Part shown: positions 9,004 through 17,150 of the stretch, piece after piece | How positions within the stretch are numbered: position 1 is the stretch's first letter | How the letters are laid out: each line of letters opens with the position of its first letter | NCBI RefSeq assembly: GCF_008326425.1 | Contig: NZ_AP018929.1 | Location: 298,875-362,874, forward strand | Direction: 5' to 3' | DNA length: 64,000 nucleotides | Source: Sulfuracidifex tepidarius | Lineage (GTDB): Archaea > Thermoproteota > Thermoprotei_A > Sulfolobales > Sulfolobaceae | Position numbers and translations under genes: made by a program | Notes under the pieces: model-generated | The model's input: only the letters and a program-made list of their open reading frames with translations | Databases searched by the model: none | What the model was told of the DNA's origin: nothing

Positions 9004-10083
9004 TTATCTCTCAACTATCTTCCTCACGTTCTTCTCGAAAGGCGGGTAAATTATTCCGTTTTCCGTTATTATTCCAGTAACATATTTAGGAGGGGTGACG
9101 TCAAAGACGGGGTTATAGACCTCTACCTCGGCTGGGGCCACAGGGACGCCCCTTATGTACCTTACCTCGTTTGGATCCCTCTCCTCTATTTTGACATCTT
9201 CAACCCTGTTCTTCATGTCGAACGTAGACGTTGGAGCTAAAGCAAAGAAAGGAATCCCCATCTCATGCGCTATCACTGCTTCCTTGAAAGTGCCTATCTT
9301 GTTGTAAACGTGGCCGTCGCTCAGTATCCTGTCTGCTCCCACCATGACAGATTGCACCATTCCCTTGTACATGACCAGACCTACAGCTGTGTCAGTGATG
9401 AGGGTCGTCTTCACACCGTCTGTCATCAGCTCGTACACCGTGAGTCTGCTTCCCTGCAGCCAAGGTCTTGTCTCTGGGGCGAAGACGGATACGTCCATAC
9501 CCAAGGCGTGGGCCAACTTCACTGGCGCGAGCGCAGTACCGAGACCAGTACCGGTAGCGAGCCCTCCAGCGTTGCACTGGGTTAGGACAGCGTCCCCGCT
9601 ATTTATTTTCTCGAGGCCGTAAATTCCCATCTTGAGTTCAGCTTCTAGTTCCTCCTCGAACACGGAGTTGGCCTCTCTCTCCATGAGCTCCCTGAGCTCG
9701 TTGACGTCCTTCACCTCTCCCTGCTCAACAGCCAAGTTCGCCTTCTCGAGCATCCTAGATGTGGCCCAGGACAAGTTAACTGCAGTAGGTCTGGCAGAAT
9801 CTAGAACGGCCTTAGCTTTCCTCATGGAGGAAATTGCCTCATCTAAGTTGTCCCCCCTCACTGAGAGGACCATTCCGTAGGAAGCCGTAATTCCTATAGC
9901 CGGTGCGCCCCTAACTTGCATGTTCTTTATACTCGAAGCCACTCCCTCCGGGTCTGTCAGTTTCACCCACACGGTCTGAAAGGGTAAGAGGGACTGGTCC
10001 AAGAGCAGAAGAGAGTCCTTTTTCCATTCTATTGGTTTTAGCTTTGGCTTGAAGGCGTTTTTAGCCTCTTCTAGAGTAACCAC
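9004..10083 (-). CDS. mtnA: S-methyl-5-thioribose-1-phosphate isomerase
   Basis: MtnA converts methylthioribose-1-phosphate to methylthioribulose-1-phosphate in methionine salvage; it belongs to the eIF2B-alpha/beta/delta fold family. The 359 residues are full length for the enzyme. Visible motifs are [17 protein letters not shown] (substrate loop), [20 protein letters not shown] (catalytic cysteine) and [20 protein letters not shown] (catalytic aspartate), followed by [17 protein letters not shown]. These favour MtnA over a translation-factor regulator or ribose-1,5-bisphosphate isomerase, which lack this combination. The start is a GTG at 10083 giving [11 protein letters not shown]. No other salvage gene is adjacent. 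Confidence 0.93.
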   Translation of the reverse strand: MVTLEEAKNAFKPKLKPIEWKKDSLLLLDQSLLPFQTVWVKLTDPEGVASSIKNMQVRGAPAIGITASYGMVLSVRGDNLDEAISSMRKAKAVLDSARPTAVNLSWATSRMLEKANLAVEQGEVKDVNELRELMEREANSVFEEELEAELKMGIYGLEKINSGDAVLTQCNAGGLATGTGLGTALAPVKLAHALGMDVSVFAPETRPWLQGSRLTVYELMTDGVKTTLITDTAVGLVMYKGMVQSVMVGADRILSDGHVYNKIGTFKEAVIAHEMGIPFFALAPTSTFDMKNRVEDVKIEERDPNEVRYIRGVPVAPAEVEVYNPVFDVTPPKYVTGIITENGIIYPPFEKNVRKIVER

Positions 10084-10566
10084 AGAGAGTAAAGGGAAAA
10101 TGAAACAAAAAAGTTTTTGTAACTATAGAGAACGGTTTTACCTTTATCACTTACTTTCTCGAGGACAGTTAGCAAGAGAACCGAAGATTTTACACCTTCG
10201 TTTAATAGGAAGCACCTCCTGTAAATATACTTCATCGGACTTTAAATAGTAAAGCAGCTTCATTTAGTATTGGCGTCTAAGGCTTATCATACCTCCCACA
10301 TTGTTAGATCGTTAGCTCTCCTAGACATGGGACGTAGGGACCTCTTTGTGTCTCACGTTAATGTCTCAAGATCTGTGTAGACCTGAGATACAAATCTTGT
10401 CTTTTAAGGTCTGACGAAGTATAATTGCAAGATTAGTTGTTTAGGACGAAATGGCAAGAAATGAGACGAGAAGCATACACGAAGATAGTTCAGAAAATTT
10501 TGCAGAAAATATAGAAGAACTGAATACAGTTGAAGGGTTTTTAATTTTCTCCTTAATATTAATCCT
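10084..10566. other. Divergent intergenic region, 483 bp
   Basis: The region separates mtnA (minus) from the membrane-protein gene at 10567 (plus) and must hold both promoters. GTTTTTAATTTTC about 25-30 nt before 10567 is a TATA-like element for the plus gene. The middle 250 bp are less AT-rich than a plain spacer, but I found no frame, hairpin or repeat there that I can name. Confidence 0.5.
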
Positions 10567-11571
10567 GTGAGACTTTCTATAATTTACTTCGTATTAATAA
10601 CCTCCTTAGTCCTGATTGCGATGTCGTTCTTTAGCTTGGCTCATACAAACAAGTATTCCGTAGTTGCAATAAAAGACAATGATCATATTGTAGGATTAGT
10701 GTTAGACGGAGATGAACCAGCAGACGGGGTTTCTGTCATAGCTGGTAACACCACTAATGTGACTCATGATGGGTTCTTTTACCTCCCTTACCATAGAAAC
10801 TTCACAGTGAAGAGCCCTTTTCTGTCCAAGACCTTCTCGCTTTCTAACGGGAACTCTCTATACGTCATCAAGGTATATGCTGCATTTAACGATTCTAAAG
10901 GAACTGTAGCTGTTGTTACTAAGGGAGACCCACTTACTTTGTTCGTGGTAACGAATGAGAGTAAGGCCGTGGTAGACGAGTGTGATTCCGGATTCGTAGA
11001 GCACTCATCAAGTACTTTTTCGGTTAGTCTTTGTAACGACGTGAGAGAAGTGAAAGTAGATAACTTAACCATTAACGTCGGTTATTTCGATCTAGTCCTG
11101 TATCAAAGTGTAAGACTTCTAGGCCCTTTCCCTCTTTTAGTTCCGCTCCTGGTTTTCTTGACTTCTTATGCTACGGACTCTAAGGTCAAGATAGTTCCTA
11201 CGATCATAGGGTCTATCACACCGACCTTATCAGCGTTGTTTCCCCTTATCCTTTTCAATATCGGATACGCTAAAGTTTTCACTATAGAGGTCTTGGTACT
11301 GGAAACGCAGCTATCCTCCGTCATGTCTTTATTGCCGTCAAAATTGAAATTTATGTCCACCATATTAGCTACTGCTCTTATATCCCTTTTTGCCTTAGTC
11401 CCTAGTTTCGCTATCTTCAATATGAATCAAGCATATCTCCTTATACCGGGAATGATATACTTCTTCCCCGTAAACGCTGTAAATCTGGAGTTAGCTGTCC
11501 TGTCAGTTATCCCTTGGATTTTGATATATTTCTCTCTAGAAATGTTTAAAGGGACGAGAAAGAGGGCGTAG
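10567..11571 (+). CDS. Membrane protein with extracellular N-terminal domain, unknown function
   Basis: The 334-residue product starts at a GTG and has an N-terminal signal/anchor (IIYFVLITSLVLIAMSFFS). An extracellular beta-rich part follows, about residues 30-175; its segment IVGLVLDGDEPADGVSVIAG looks like a carboxypeptidase-regulatory-like fold. Five or so membrane spans close the protein between residues 185 and 325. The short cytoplasmic tail is basic (KGTRKRA). The layout resembles archaeal surface sensors or exporters, but I do not recognise the family. It is monocistronic; the next gene is convergent. Confidence 0.65.
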   Translation: MRLSIIYFVLITSLVLIAMSFFSLAHTNKYSVVAIKDNDHIVGLVLDGDEPADGVSVIAGNTTNVTHDGFFYLPYHRNFTVKSPFLSKTFSLSNGNSLYVIKVYAAFNDSKGTVAVVTKGDPLTLFVVTNESKAVVDECDSGFVEHSSSTFSVSLCNDVREVKVDNLTINVGYFDLVLYQSVRLLGPFPLLVPLLVFLTSYATDSKVKIVPTIIGSITPTLSALFPLILFNIGYAKVFTIEVLVLETQLSSVMSLLPSKLKFMSTILATALISLFALVPSFAIFNMNQAYLLIPGMIYFFPVNAVNLELAVLSVIPWILIYFSLEMFKGTRKRA

Positions 11572-11672
11572 TTCCTTTATTTATGGGAAAAGTGAAAAAA
11601 CGTGTTTTTACTGATTTCCAGAAGGACTTCCCCCTTACATGTATCCGGACAGATAACCTTTCGTGAATTACG

Positions 11673-11996
11673 TCAACTCTTCTCCTTTAAGAACTCTCTA
11701 TATCTCTCCAAATACTCGAGGTAAGTCATTATCAAGTTGGCTCCTTCCTCTGTTATCCTTATGCGCTTCTTTGGACGTCCTTCGAATATTGTAAAGCTCT
11801 TGATTAACCCCTCCTCCTCTAGGCTATCTAAAGTGAGAGACAAGGTAGATTTACTCACTCCTAAGACGTCCTGAAGCTCCGAGAATGACGCTTCTTTCGC
11901 TCCAACTAAAGCTAAGAGTATTCCTACCTTAGTTGTAGACGCAAAGATCGGTCTAGAAAGGAAGTCAATTATCTCCCTTATTCCACCTTTTTCCAC
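11673..11996 (-). CDS. Winged-helix transcriptional regulator
   Basis: A 107-residue DNA-binding protein. The helix-turn-helix core is ASFSELQDVLGVSKSTLSLT with recognition helix residues VSKSTLSLTLDSLEEEGLI, and a wing formed by IFEGRPKKRIRITEEG. The fold is the MarR/PadR-like class often called HTH_27 in archaea. The start codon lies inside the 3' end of the membrane-protein gene at 11978-12547 (19-bp overlap), so the two are co-translated. The family pattern (membrane partner followed by a small regulator) suggests that the membrane protein controls the regulator or is its target, but that is inference. Confidence 0.8.
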   Translation of the reverse strand: MEKGGIREIIDFLSRPIFASTTKVGILLALVGAKEASFSELQDVLGVSKSTLSLTLDSLEEEGLIKSFTIFEGRPKKRIRITEEGANLIMTYLEYLERYREFLKEKS

Positions 11997-12547
11997 GAGT
12001 GTATCACCATCTTAATCCCTATTGAAGCCCATACGAGTGAAAACCCGATCAGGGAGTATGCACATATCAATGAGAATGATATGAATAAAGGAGATATCAG
12101 TAATACATAGTCAACTAGACGCGCTCTAATCTTTAGTCCTACTATCGTATATAAAGCCCAAGTCTCAGCTAAGGACATTATCAGAAATGACCTCTCTATT
12201 GGATTTATTATGGTGAAGACTGAAACTACGTTCACAGCTATCAAGAAATATAACGAGTTTCTGAGCCCTTCTTCCATATCGTTTCCATCAATTTTTTCCA
12301 TTTTTAGAATTAATTTATACGAATCTCTTATTTTAAAGAACGAATATGCTGTTGTTATAATGAGTGATATAAAAATTAAAGACATTGTTACAGAGAAGGC
12401 TTCAGACTCAAATGACATCCCAAAGTAGAGCGAGCTGTAGAACGAGGTTAAAAGGTATACCAGACCTATTGATAGTTTTATCTTCTTTATCAGTAGTTTC
12501 CTTGCTATCTCTTTGCTCTCAGCGAACCGCATTAGGTCCTCGATCAT
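11978..12547 (-). CDS. Small multispan membrane protein paired with a regulator
   Basis: The 189-residue product has a basic amphipathic N-terminus and five to six hydrophobic spans (about residues 28-45, 52-70, 98-118, 122-140, 145-165 and 165-182). No catalytic or transport motif was seen. Its 3' end overlaps the regulator gene by 19 bp, which ties the two in function. The minus-strand start at 12547 is preceded by an AT-rich promoter region (AGTATATATTCTATTTTAG on the minus strand). Confidence 0.7.
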   Translation of the reverse strand: MIEDLMRFAESKEIARKLLIKKIKLSIGLVYLLTSFYSSLYFGMSFESEAFSVTMSLIFISLIITTAYSFFKIRDSYKLILKMEKIDGNDMEEGLRNSLYFLIAVNVVSVFTIINPIERSFLIMSLAETWALYTIVGLKIRARLVDYVLLISPLFISFSLICAYSLIGFSLVWASIGIKMVIHSWKKVE

Positions 12548-12909
12548 GTCATTTTCATGTTAATTTACTAAAATAGAATATATACTTTTCTAAAAGTAGG
12601 AGTGACCATTTCAGAGTCAAAGTCGTACAAAGGACAGCAATGGCAATGGAGAAATGAAGAGGGTAAACGAGAAACCATGCCATATTAAGGCTCTCTCTCG
12701 AACCTTAAGGATAGGACAAAGTTAATATAGACTTTAAGATATAATAATTATAGCAAAAGTTATAGTATAAAGTATATTTGAACTTCAAAATCTACTAAAT
12801 ATATTACATTCATGTATAGTAAATCTAAACATCAACTTGTTAGGGTAAGTTTAGGGATAGAGCTCGTCTATTAACTCTACAAAATTATATACAGATAAAA
12901 TAAAAACAC
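12548..12909. other. Intergenic region, 362 bp, very AT-rich
   Basis: This spacer lies between the membrane-protein gene and the ABC-like gene, both minus strand. Bases 12720-12900 are extremely AT-rich with several TATA-like runs; no open frame or repeat unit was recognised. Confidence 0.5.
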
Positions 12910-13560
12910 TCAAGCTAGGACTTCGAAGTTTTCGAGTATTCTCCCTTTCTCCATGAAGACTATTCTGTCCGCGATTCCTTTCAGCCATTTAATGTCGTTG
13001 CATAGCAGCAGGATCGATCTACCGTCAAATGACCAATCCTTGACAAGTTCTCTCAATAATGCCACGTTTTCCTCGTTTAACTTAGACTCTATCCTGTCAA
13101 AAACAATGTTATTTGGTTCCTTCAGCATTATGAGGGAGATCATGAATCTAGTGCGTATCTCCTCATCTACCTCTTCATATTTCATGTCCTCAAGTCCTCT
13201 GAGCTCCAGGAGCTCAAAGGAGTCCCTTTCCCTTGCCTTTATCTCCCTCTTTGGGACAGAGTTCTTTCTCCCTATTTTCTCAAATATTTGATGCAAAGTT
13301 AGACCTTTCGCCCTGAACTCTCTAGGTATGAGGCATACCCTAGATATCACTTCCCTTTTGCCTCCCTTCACTTCAATGTCATCCACTTTCACTGTCCCTT
13401 TGTCATAACCAGTTATTCCGGCAATTATCCTCCCTAGAGTATCTACCTCAAAACCTCTCCCTACTACCCCCACCACTTCACCGTCATTGACCGTCAAGGA
13501 AACGTTATCTAGCAATTTCTTATTCTTGAAAATTTTCGTTACTTCATTAAGATTTATCAT
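12910..13560 (-). CDS. ABC transporter ATP-binding-like protein with degenerate nucleotide motifs
   Basis: The 216 residues align end to end with an ABC ATPase subunit: MINLNEVTKIFKNKKLLDNVSLTVNDGE, a stretch beginning GEVVGVVG where Walker A should be, a lid region, and RSILLLCNDIKWLKGIADRI in the switch-His region. The key motifs are broken. Walker A reads VGRGFEVDTLGRI instead of GxxGxGK[ST], the signature helix reads DEEIRTRFMIS instead of LSGGQ, and Walker B reads NNIVFDRIES without the catalytic acidic pair. There is no stop or frameshift, so the protein looks kept but unlikely to hydrolyse ATP. A TTTTATAGG element about 28 nt before the ATG fits a leaderless start. It lies just downstream of the 47-residue peptide gene, on the same strand. 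No permease gene is adjacent. Confidence 0.8.
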   Translation of the reverse strand: MINLNEVTKIFKNKKLLDNVSLTVNDGEVVGVVGRGFEVDTLGRIIAGITGYDKGTVKVDDIEVKGGKREVISRVCLIPREFRAKGLTLHQIFEKIGRKNSVPKREIKARERDSFELLELRGLEDMKYEEVDEEIRTRFMISLIMLKEPNNIVFDRIESKLNEENVALLRELVKDWSFDGRSILLLCNDIKWLKGIADRIVFMEKGRILENFEVLA

Positions 13561-13679
13561 TATAACAGTATTTATCGATCTCCTATAAAAGAGGTAATCT
13601 TAGTTCGGTTCATAAAACCAATTAAATTTTTCATTCTAGTTAAAATAAAAAGAAAGAGTTATAAAGATAAAAAATAATT

Positions 13680-13823
13680 TTAGCATATAACACAAAGTGA
13701 GTTTCCGTATAACTGATAGTTAGCTATAGCGTTATACCACTCGACTTTCTTAACGTAAGACCTCAATAAGTCGAGTTGACTCGATGACCTCTTGCCATCT
13801 CCATTTAAATCGACTTTTGCCAT
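13680..13823 (-). CDS. Small peptide gene, candidate substrate of the adjacent radical SAM enzyme
   Basis: A 47-codon gene begins MAKVDLNGDGKRSSSQ, continues with a helical LDLLRSYVKKVEWYNAIANY and ends QLYGNSLCVIC. The two cysteines are the only ones and form a C-terminal CxxC. Charged leader, aromatic-rich middle and short Cys-containing tail have the shape of a RiPP precursor. Start-proximal sequence TAGGGA and an AT-rich promoter (AATAATTTACC on the minus strand) lie upstream, and T-rich minus-strand runs follow the stop. The gene is head-to-head with the radical SAM gene at 14002. I do not recognise a family; a plain small protein is the alternative. Confidence 0.6.
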   Translation of the reverse strand: MAKVDLNGDGKRSSSQLDLLRSYVKKVEWYNAIANYQLYGNSLCVIC

Positions 13824-14001
13824 TTGTTTTTCCCTACATTATACTTATTTGGGTAAATTATTAAGTCTTTCTTCTGAGAATTTCTTGATTATTATTAAGA
13901 CTAATATAAATAGTTAAATAAAACTAAAATTATTAAAAACATGTATAAGATTCTAGGTTAAATTACGAACCTTTTTAATTTCAAAATCGATTGTTACACA
14001 A
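13824..14001. promoter_or_regulatory. Divergent promoter region between peptide and radical SAM genes
   Basis: This 178-bp gap faces the 47-codon gene on the minus strand and the radical SAM gene on the plus strand. On the plus side CCTTTTTAATTTC lies about 28 nt before the ATG at 14002, consistent with a leaderless transcript. On the minus side AATAATTTACC lies about 30-40 nt before the start. The middle is extremely AT-rich. A shared control region would explain co-expression of the two genes. Confidence 0.55.
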
Positions 14002-14910
14002 ATGAGGAGAAAGCAATTCCACTTGATCCTGATGCCTACAGAGAAGTGCAACTTCAGGTGTGTTTACTGTTACGAGTCCTTCACGATACCCAAGATGTCC
14101 CCATTGGTCGTGGACAGAGTAAAGAGATACACGGACTTCCTTTTCAAGGAGGGATACGAACTTTTGATAGAGTTCTTCGGCGGGGAACCGATGGTAGCGT
14201 ATGACGTGATCACGGAAGTGTTAGATCACGTGAGGGGAAATGAATATGAAGGGATGATGACTACTAACGGGTACTTGTTGTCAAAGGAGAAATTCGTCAG
14301 GTTAGTGGAGATGAGAGTGAAACAGTATGAGATCACGTTTGACGGAGAGCGAGAGTTTCACGATAAGGTGAGACCAACTGTGGGTGGAAAGGGCACCTTC
14401 AATACTATACTCTCTAACCTGAGGTCGGCGATGCAAACTGACCTGGACTTCGAAATCCTGGTTAGAATGCACCTTCACGGAGGACAGGTTAACTCCATCA
14501 AGTCTTTGATAGACGTGATGGAGGAATTCAACGACGACCCGAGGTTCAAGTTCATGTTGAGACCTATAGCGCACTTGGGCGGACCTTTAGACCGCATGAT
14601 CAAGTTGCCTACCAAGGAGGAGTTCGAGGAGGCTTCACAATACGCCAGGAAGCTGAAGAGACTGGACTCCTTCTTCACATTGAAGGACGAAGACATTCCC
14701 ATGTGCTATGCGTCGTCTCCTAGGTCTATCGTGATCAGGTCTGACGGGACTCTAGCTAAGTGTACTGTGAAGCTGGACTCTGAGGTCAACAAGATAGGTT
14801 ACCTAGGCGAGGACGGGTTACCCGTGATAGACATGAAGAAGATGATGTTCTGGACTAGAGGTCATCTGTCCGGAAGAAAGGAGGAGCTCTCCTGTCCTGC
14901 AAGTGAGTGA
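14002..14910 (+). CDS. Radical SAM protein with short SPASM/twitch-like C-terminus
   Basis: The 302-residue product has the radical SAM cluster motif C16-x3-C20-x2-C23 (EKCNFRCVYCYE), the GGEP motif (FFGGEP) for SAM binding and the TTNGYLL strand. The C-terminus carries three further cysteines, C235 (DIPMCYASS), C254 (SDGTLAKCTVK) and C298 (ELSCPASE), spaced like the start of a SPASM domain. The protein stops right after the third, where full SPASM enzymes continue with more cysteines. Such auxiliary-cluster enzymes usually modify peptides (thioether, C-C or epimer chemistry) or mature protein cofactors. The stop nearly touches the next gene, and the 47-codon Cys-tailed gene is divergent. Substrate assignment is inference. 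Confidence 0.87.
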   Translation: MRRKQFHLILMPTEKCNFRCVYCYESFTIPKMSPLVVDRVKRYTDFLFKEGYELLIEFFGGEPMVAYDVITEVLDHVRGNEYEGMMTTNGYLLSKEKFVRLVEMRVKQYEITFDGEREFHDKVRPTVGGKGTFNTILSNLRSAMQTDLDFEILVRMHLHGGQVNSIKSLIDVMEEFNDDPRFKFMLRPIAHLGGPLDRMIKLPTKEEFEEASQYARKLKRLDSFFTLKDEDIPMCYASSPRSIVIRSDGTLAKCTVKLDSEVNKIGYLGEDGLPVIDMKKMMFWTRGHLSGRKEELSCPASE

Positions 14911-14912
14911 TT

Positions 14913-16010
14913 ATGAAGGTCAGCTTTCTCGACCTAGGGGCCCTGAACATAAAGGCGGGTAAGTTAGATGTGGAGGAAAACAAGTGCGAAGTTTACACGT
15001 TACCAGTGCTCACCTTAATGGAAATGATGGACGTGGATATGGAGGACGTTCAGAGGCTATTCAAGGTCTACGACGAATCAGAGATCAAAGGTAAAACCAA
15101 GGAAGTCCTGGAGCTCATGAGCAAAGTTGTATCTCCTTTCCTAGACTCGGAATACGTGATCCTGAGCGGGAGTTCTCTTGGCAAAGACATGAAGCTAACC
15201 TTGGAGAACAGGTTGCTGATCACACGTCACTTAACGAAAGCTCAAGTGGTGATTTACACCTCAGATAGAAGGTTCACGGGACCGGAACCTACTAGGGAGG
15301 CATTAGTCTCGCATAAGGGAGGTGTTAAAGCAATAGCGGAGCACTTCTCTTCTTCTCCTGTGAGCGAAATGGGAACTTCGTCTCTGGCTGTGTTTTCCTC
15401 CAAGGGAAAACAGGAGATATTAAAGCTAGGTCTGTTCAGCTCACTTTTCGGAATGGACTTGTCCTTCAGACTGTGGGGGCACCTCCACCTTTACAAGGAG
15501 ACCAATTCCCTCCTCATAGACCTGATGCAGACATTGTCAGTTTCGAGTAAGGAGTACAGGGGGATCTACGAGTCTACATGGGAAAAGCTCACTAAGGGGA
15601 TTCCCTCACTGAGGTATGTAAAGCCCAGGGAAGACATAGAGGAGAGAATGATGACGGAGATTTACGGAGACACTTACGCCGACTCCTCGATGGTAAACAA
15701 GCCCACCCTGAGGGTGATCTTCAGGAAGTTCATGAAAGAGATCCAAAATCGTATTCTAGAATACGTAGTTGATAATTCGACTTTAGATAATATTGACGAC
15801 GATTCTATCATTGTAGCAGGTTACGGGGAAGACCTTCTATCAGACACGTTAAAGGGTGTGTTTGACGTGAAGACTCTGACATCTCTCCACAGTGTTGAGA
15901 TGTCTATCTACGCGAGCGAGGTAGGTTCACTGGTGGACTTCCTGAAATACAAGGGAATCAATGTGGACTTGAAGGGAATGAAGGTTCAGGTTAGGAGCGA
16001 CTTCGCCTAA
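14913..16010 (+). CDS. ASKHA-fold-like protein co-transcribed with the radical SAM gene
   Basis: The 365-residue product is not a family I can name, but it shows three features of the ASKHA (actin/sugar kinase/Hsp70) fold: an N-terminal phosphate-1-like strand VSFLDLGALNIKAGKLD, a central VSEMGTSSLAVFSSKG resembling the second phosphate loop, and a late SIIVAGYGEDLLSDTLKG resembling the adenosine loop. The nearest remembered families are the hydantoinase-A-like and MfnF/H4MPT-linked proteins. ATG 14913 lies two bases after the radical SAM stop; a GTG at 14907 is an alternative. The tight spacing implies translational coupling and a joint role, perhaps ATP-dependent activation of the peptide or cofactor that the radical SAM enzyme modifies. 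Confidence 0.7.
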   Translation: MKVSFLDLGALNIKAGKLDVEENKCEVYTLPVLTLMEMMDVDMEDVQRLFKVYDESEIKGKTKEVLELMSKVVSPFLDSEYVILSGSSLGKDMKLTLENRLLITRHLTKAQVVIYTSDRRFTGPEPTREALVSHKGGVKAIAEHFSSSPVSEMGTSSLAVFSSKGKQEILKLGLFSSLFGMDLSFRLWGHLHLYKETNSLLIDLMQTLSVSSKEYRGIYESTWEKLTKGIPSLRYVKPREDIEERMMTEIYGDTYADSSMVNKPTLRVIFRKFMKEIQNRILEYVVDNSTLDNIDDDSIIVAGYGEDLLSDTLKGVFDVKTLTSLHSVEMSIYASEVGSLVDFLKYKGINVDLKGMKVQVRSDFA

Positions 16011-16254
16011 AGTCTCAGAAGATATTACGAAAAATGTAACTGAATTCTCTTTTATTCTCGGTGAGCACATGAACTAGTTTCTATTTGGAAGTATCTATTT
16101 AGAAAAGATAAGGTTTTAAACTATGAAAGACGAACATGAGACACTCTCCTTAACAATTAAAGGTGTAAAAAAGATATTAATTTTCCTTTAAATTAAGTTA
16201 AAAAAGAAAGTTTCTGAGATTAAACTTTTAAAGTATAAATCTTATTAAAATAAC

Positions 16255-16548
16255 ATGATTAACGTGGGTTTCTATTACAAGGTAAGACCCGGTCATGAAA
16301 AGGAATTCGAGGAAACATTCTACAAGGTTGATTCTTTTCTTAAATCCTTTAAAGGATTCAAGAAAGCAGTACTTTACAGAAGAGTCGACCTATCGAATGA
16401 ATACATGATTTACACTGAATGGGAAGATCTAGATTCATTCAGAAGATTCACTACGTCGAGGGAATATCAAGACACTACAACCTACGGTAAAACAATCTTA
16501 GAGGGAAGACCTTTCCATAGAGTGCTTCACGAGATAAATGACGACTAA
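16255..16548 (+). CDS. Antibiotic biosynthesis monooxygenase (ABM) domain protein
   Basis: A 97-residue single-domain protein of the dimeric ferredoxin-like (ABM) fold. It begins MINVGFYYKVRPGHEKEFEE and has FKGFKKAVLYRRVD, MIYTEWEDLDSFRRFTTSRE and a C-terminal IH-type tail. Members include heme-degrading and quinol monooxygenases and simple stress proteins; the sequence does not show which. TTTTAAAGTATAA about 26-30 nt upstream of the ATG is a good TATA element, consistent with a leaderless mRNA. The gene is monocistronic, about 240 bp after the ASKHA-like gene. Confidence 0.85.
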   Translation: MINVGFYYKVRPGHEKEFEETFYKVDSFLKSFKGFKKAVLYRRVDLSNEYMIYTEWEDLDSFRRFTTSREYQDTTTYGKTILEGRPFHRVLHEINDD

Positions 16549-16694
16549 ATCATCTGTTTGTCTTAAGAGGAGACACCTCTCGATTTTCGTGTATTTTCAA
16601 CCCTTCAAAGCAACCTTACAAATCAACGAAAAATTACTTCACAATAGTAAGTTGAAACTGTCAGATGACTTCGGTGGGGTCATTCAGGGATCTA

Positions 16695-16838
16695 TTGTGA
16701 ATTCAGTTTATTTATCGAAATAAGATGAATTTAATTGAACGCTCTTATATGGGCTGGGTAAGAATTCACACTTAACGATTTCCTTTATTTAGTCTATTTT
16801 TGTCATAATTACAATTCTTAATAGTAACCTAAATCGCC
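16695..16838. repeat. Dispersed non-coding repeat, copy B
   Basis: Second copy of the 145-bp repeat described at 4749. It shares TTGTGAATTCAGTTTATTTA at the left and CATAATTACAATTC near the right, with scattered substitutions between. Both copies lie beside small genes in non-coding DNA. Here a hairpin plus T tract follows 85 bp downstream on the same strand, which would suit the end of a small transcript. Confidence 0.75.
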
Positions 16839-16923
16839 CCTTCGGTGATGTAAGGCTGTTAAAGACTGGAGATTGCCAAATTCTTAATCCGTACAAAAAC
16901 AAGGATCTCATGCAATCTTTTTC

Positions 16924-16954
16924 CTCATGTGAACAGCACATGAGTCTCTTTTTT
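16924..16954 (+). terminator. Hairpin with T tract
   Basis: CTCATGTG, loop AACAG, then CACATGAG form a perfect 8-bp stem, followed by TCTCTTTTTT on the plus strand. No annotated plus-strand gene ends close by (the ABM gene ends 376 bp upstream), so it may end a non-coding transcript that includes repeat copy B. Alternatively it works as a barrier for minus-strand transcription leaving the oxidase operon, which ends at 16956. Confidence 0.6.
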
Positions 16955-16955
16955 A

Positions 16956-17150
16956 CTAGTAGTTGAAGTATTTTTGTACGTTTTTCATCAGGAGGTAGCC
17001 TAGATATAGTGAAATGAACAAAGCTATTCCTAAAACTGCATAGAAGGCGGGTCCATTCTTTATGTACAGAATATCAAAGAGGTATAGAAACACGAAGACG
17101 AAGACTATCTCTACAGCATAAACTAAACTTCTGAACCCTTCAGTGGTCAT
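16956..17150 (-). CDS. Small two-span membrane protein at the end of the fox operon
   Basis: The product from ATG 17150 ([21 protein letters not shown]) is 64 residues with two membrane spans (about residues 9-27 and 33-55) and a short basic tail. GGTGA lies six bases before this ATG, inside the preceding gene, which favours 17150 over ATG 17156 or the farther in-frame start at 17201. It overlaps the preceding gene, so translation is coupled. No family recognised. Confidence 0.65.
   Translation of the reverse strand: MTTEGFRSLVYAVEIVFVFVFLYLFDILYIKNGPAFYAVLGIALFISLYLGYLLMKNVQKYFNY

Larger units (their letters stand above)
16549..16955. other. Intergenic region with repeat copy B and a hairpin
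   Basis: The 407-bp gap contains dispersed repeat copy B (16695-16838) and a strong hairpin with a T tract (16924-16954). A plus-strand frame at 16538-16723 overlaps the ABM gene and the repeat and shows no family likeness. Confidence 0.6.

Noticed and set aside
16538..16723. Plus-strand 61-codon frame after the ABM gene
   Set aside because: It overlaps the ABM stop and runs into dispersed repeat copy B; composition is not protein-like.
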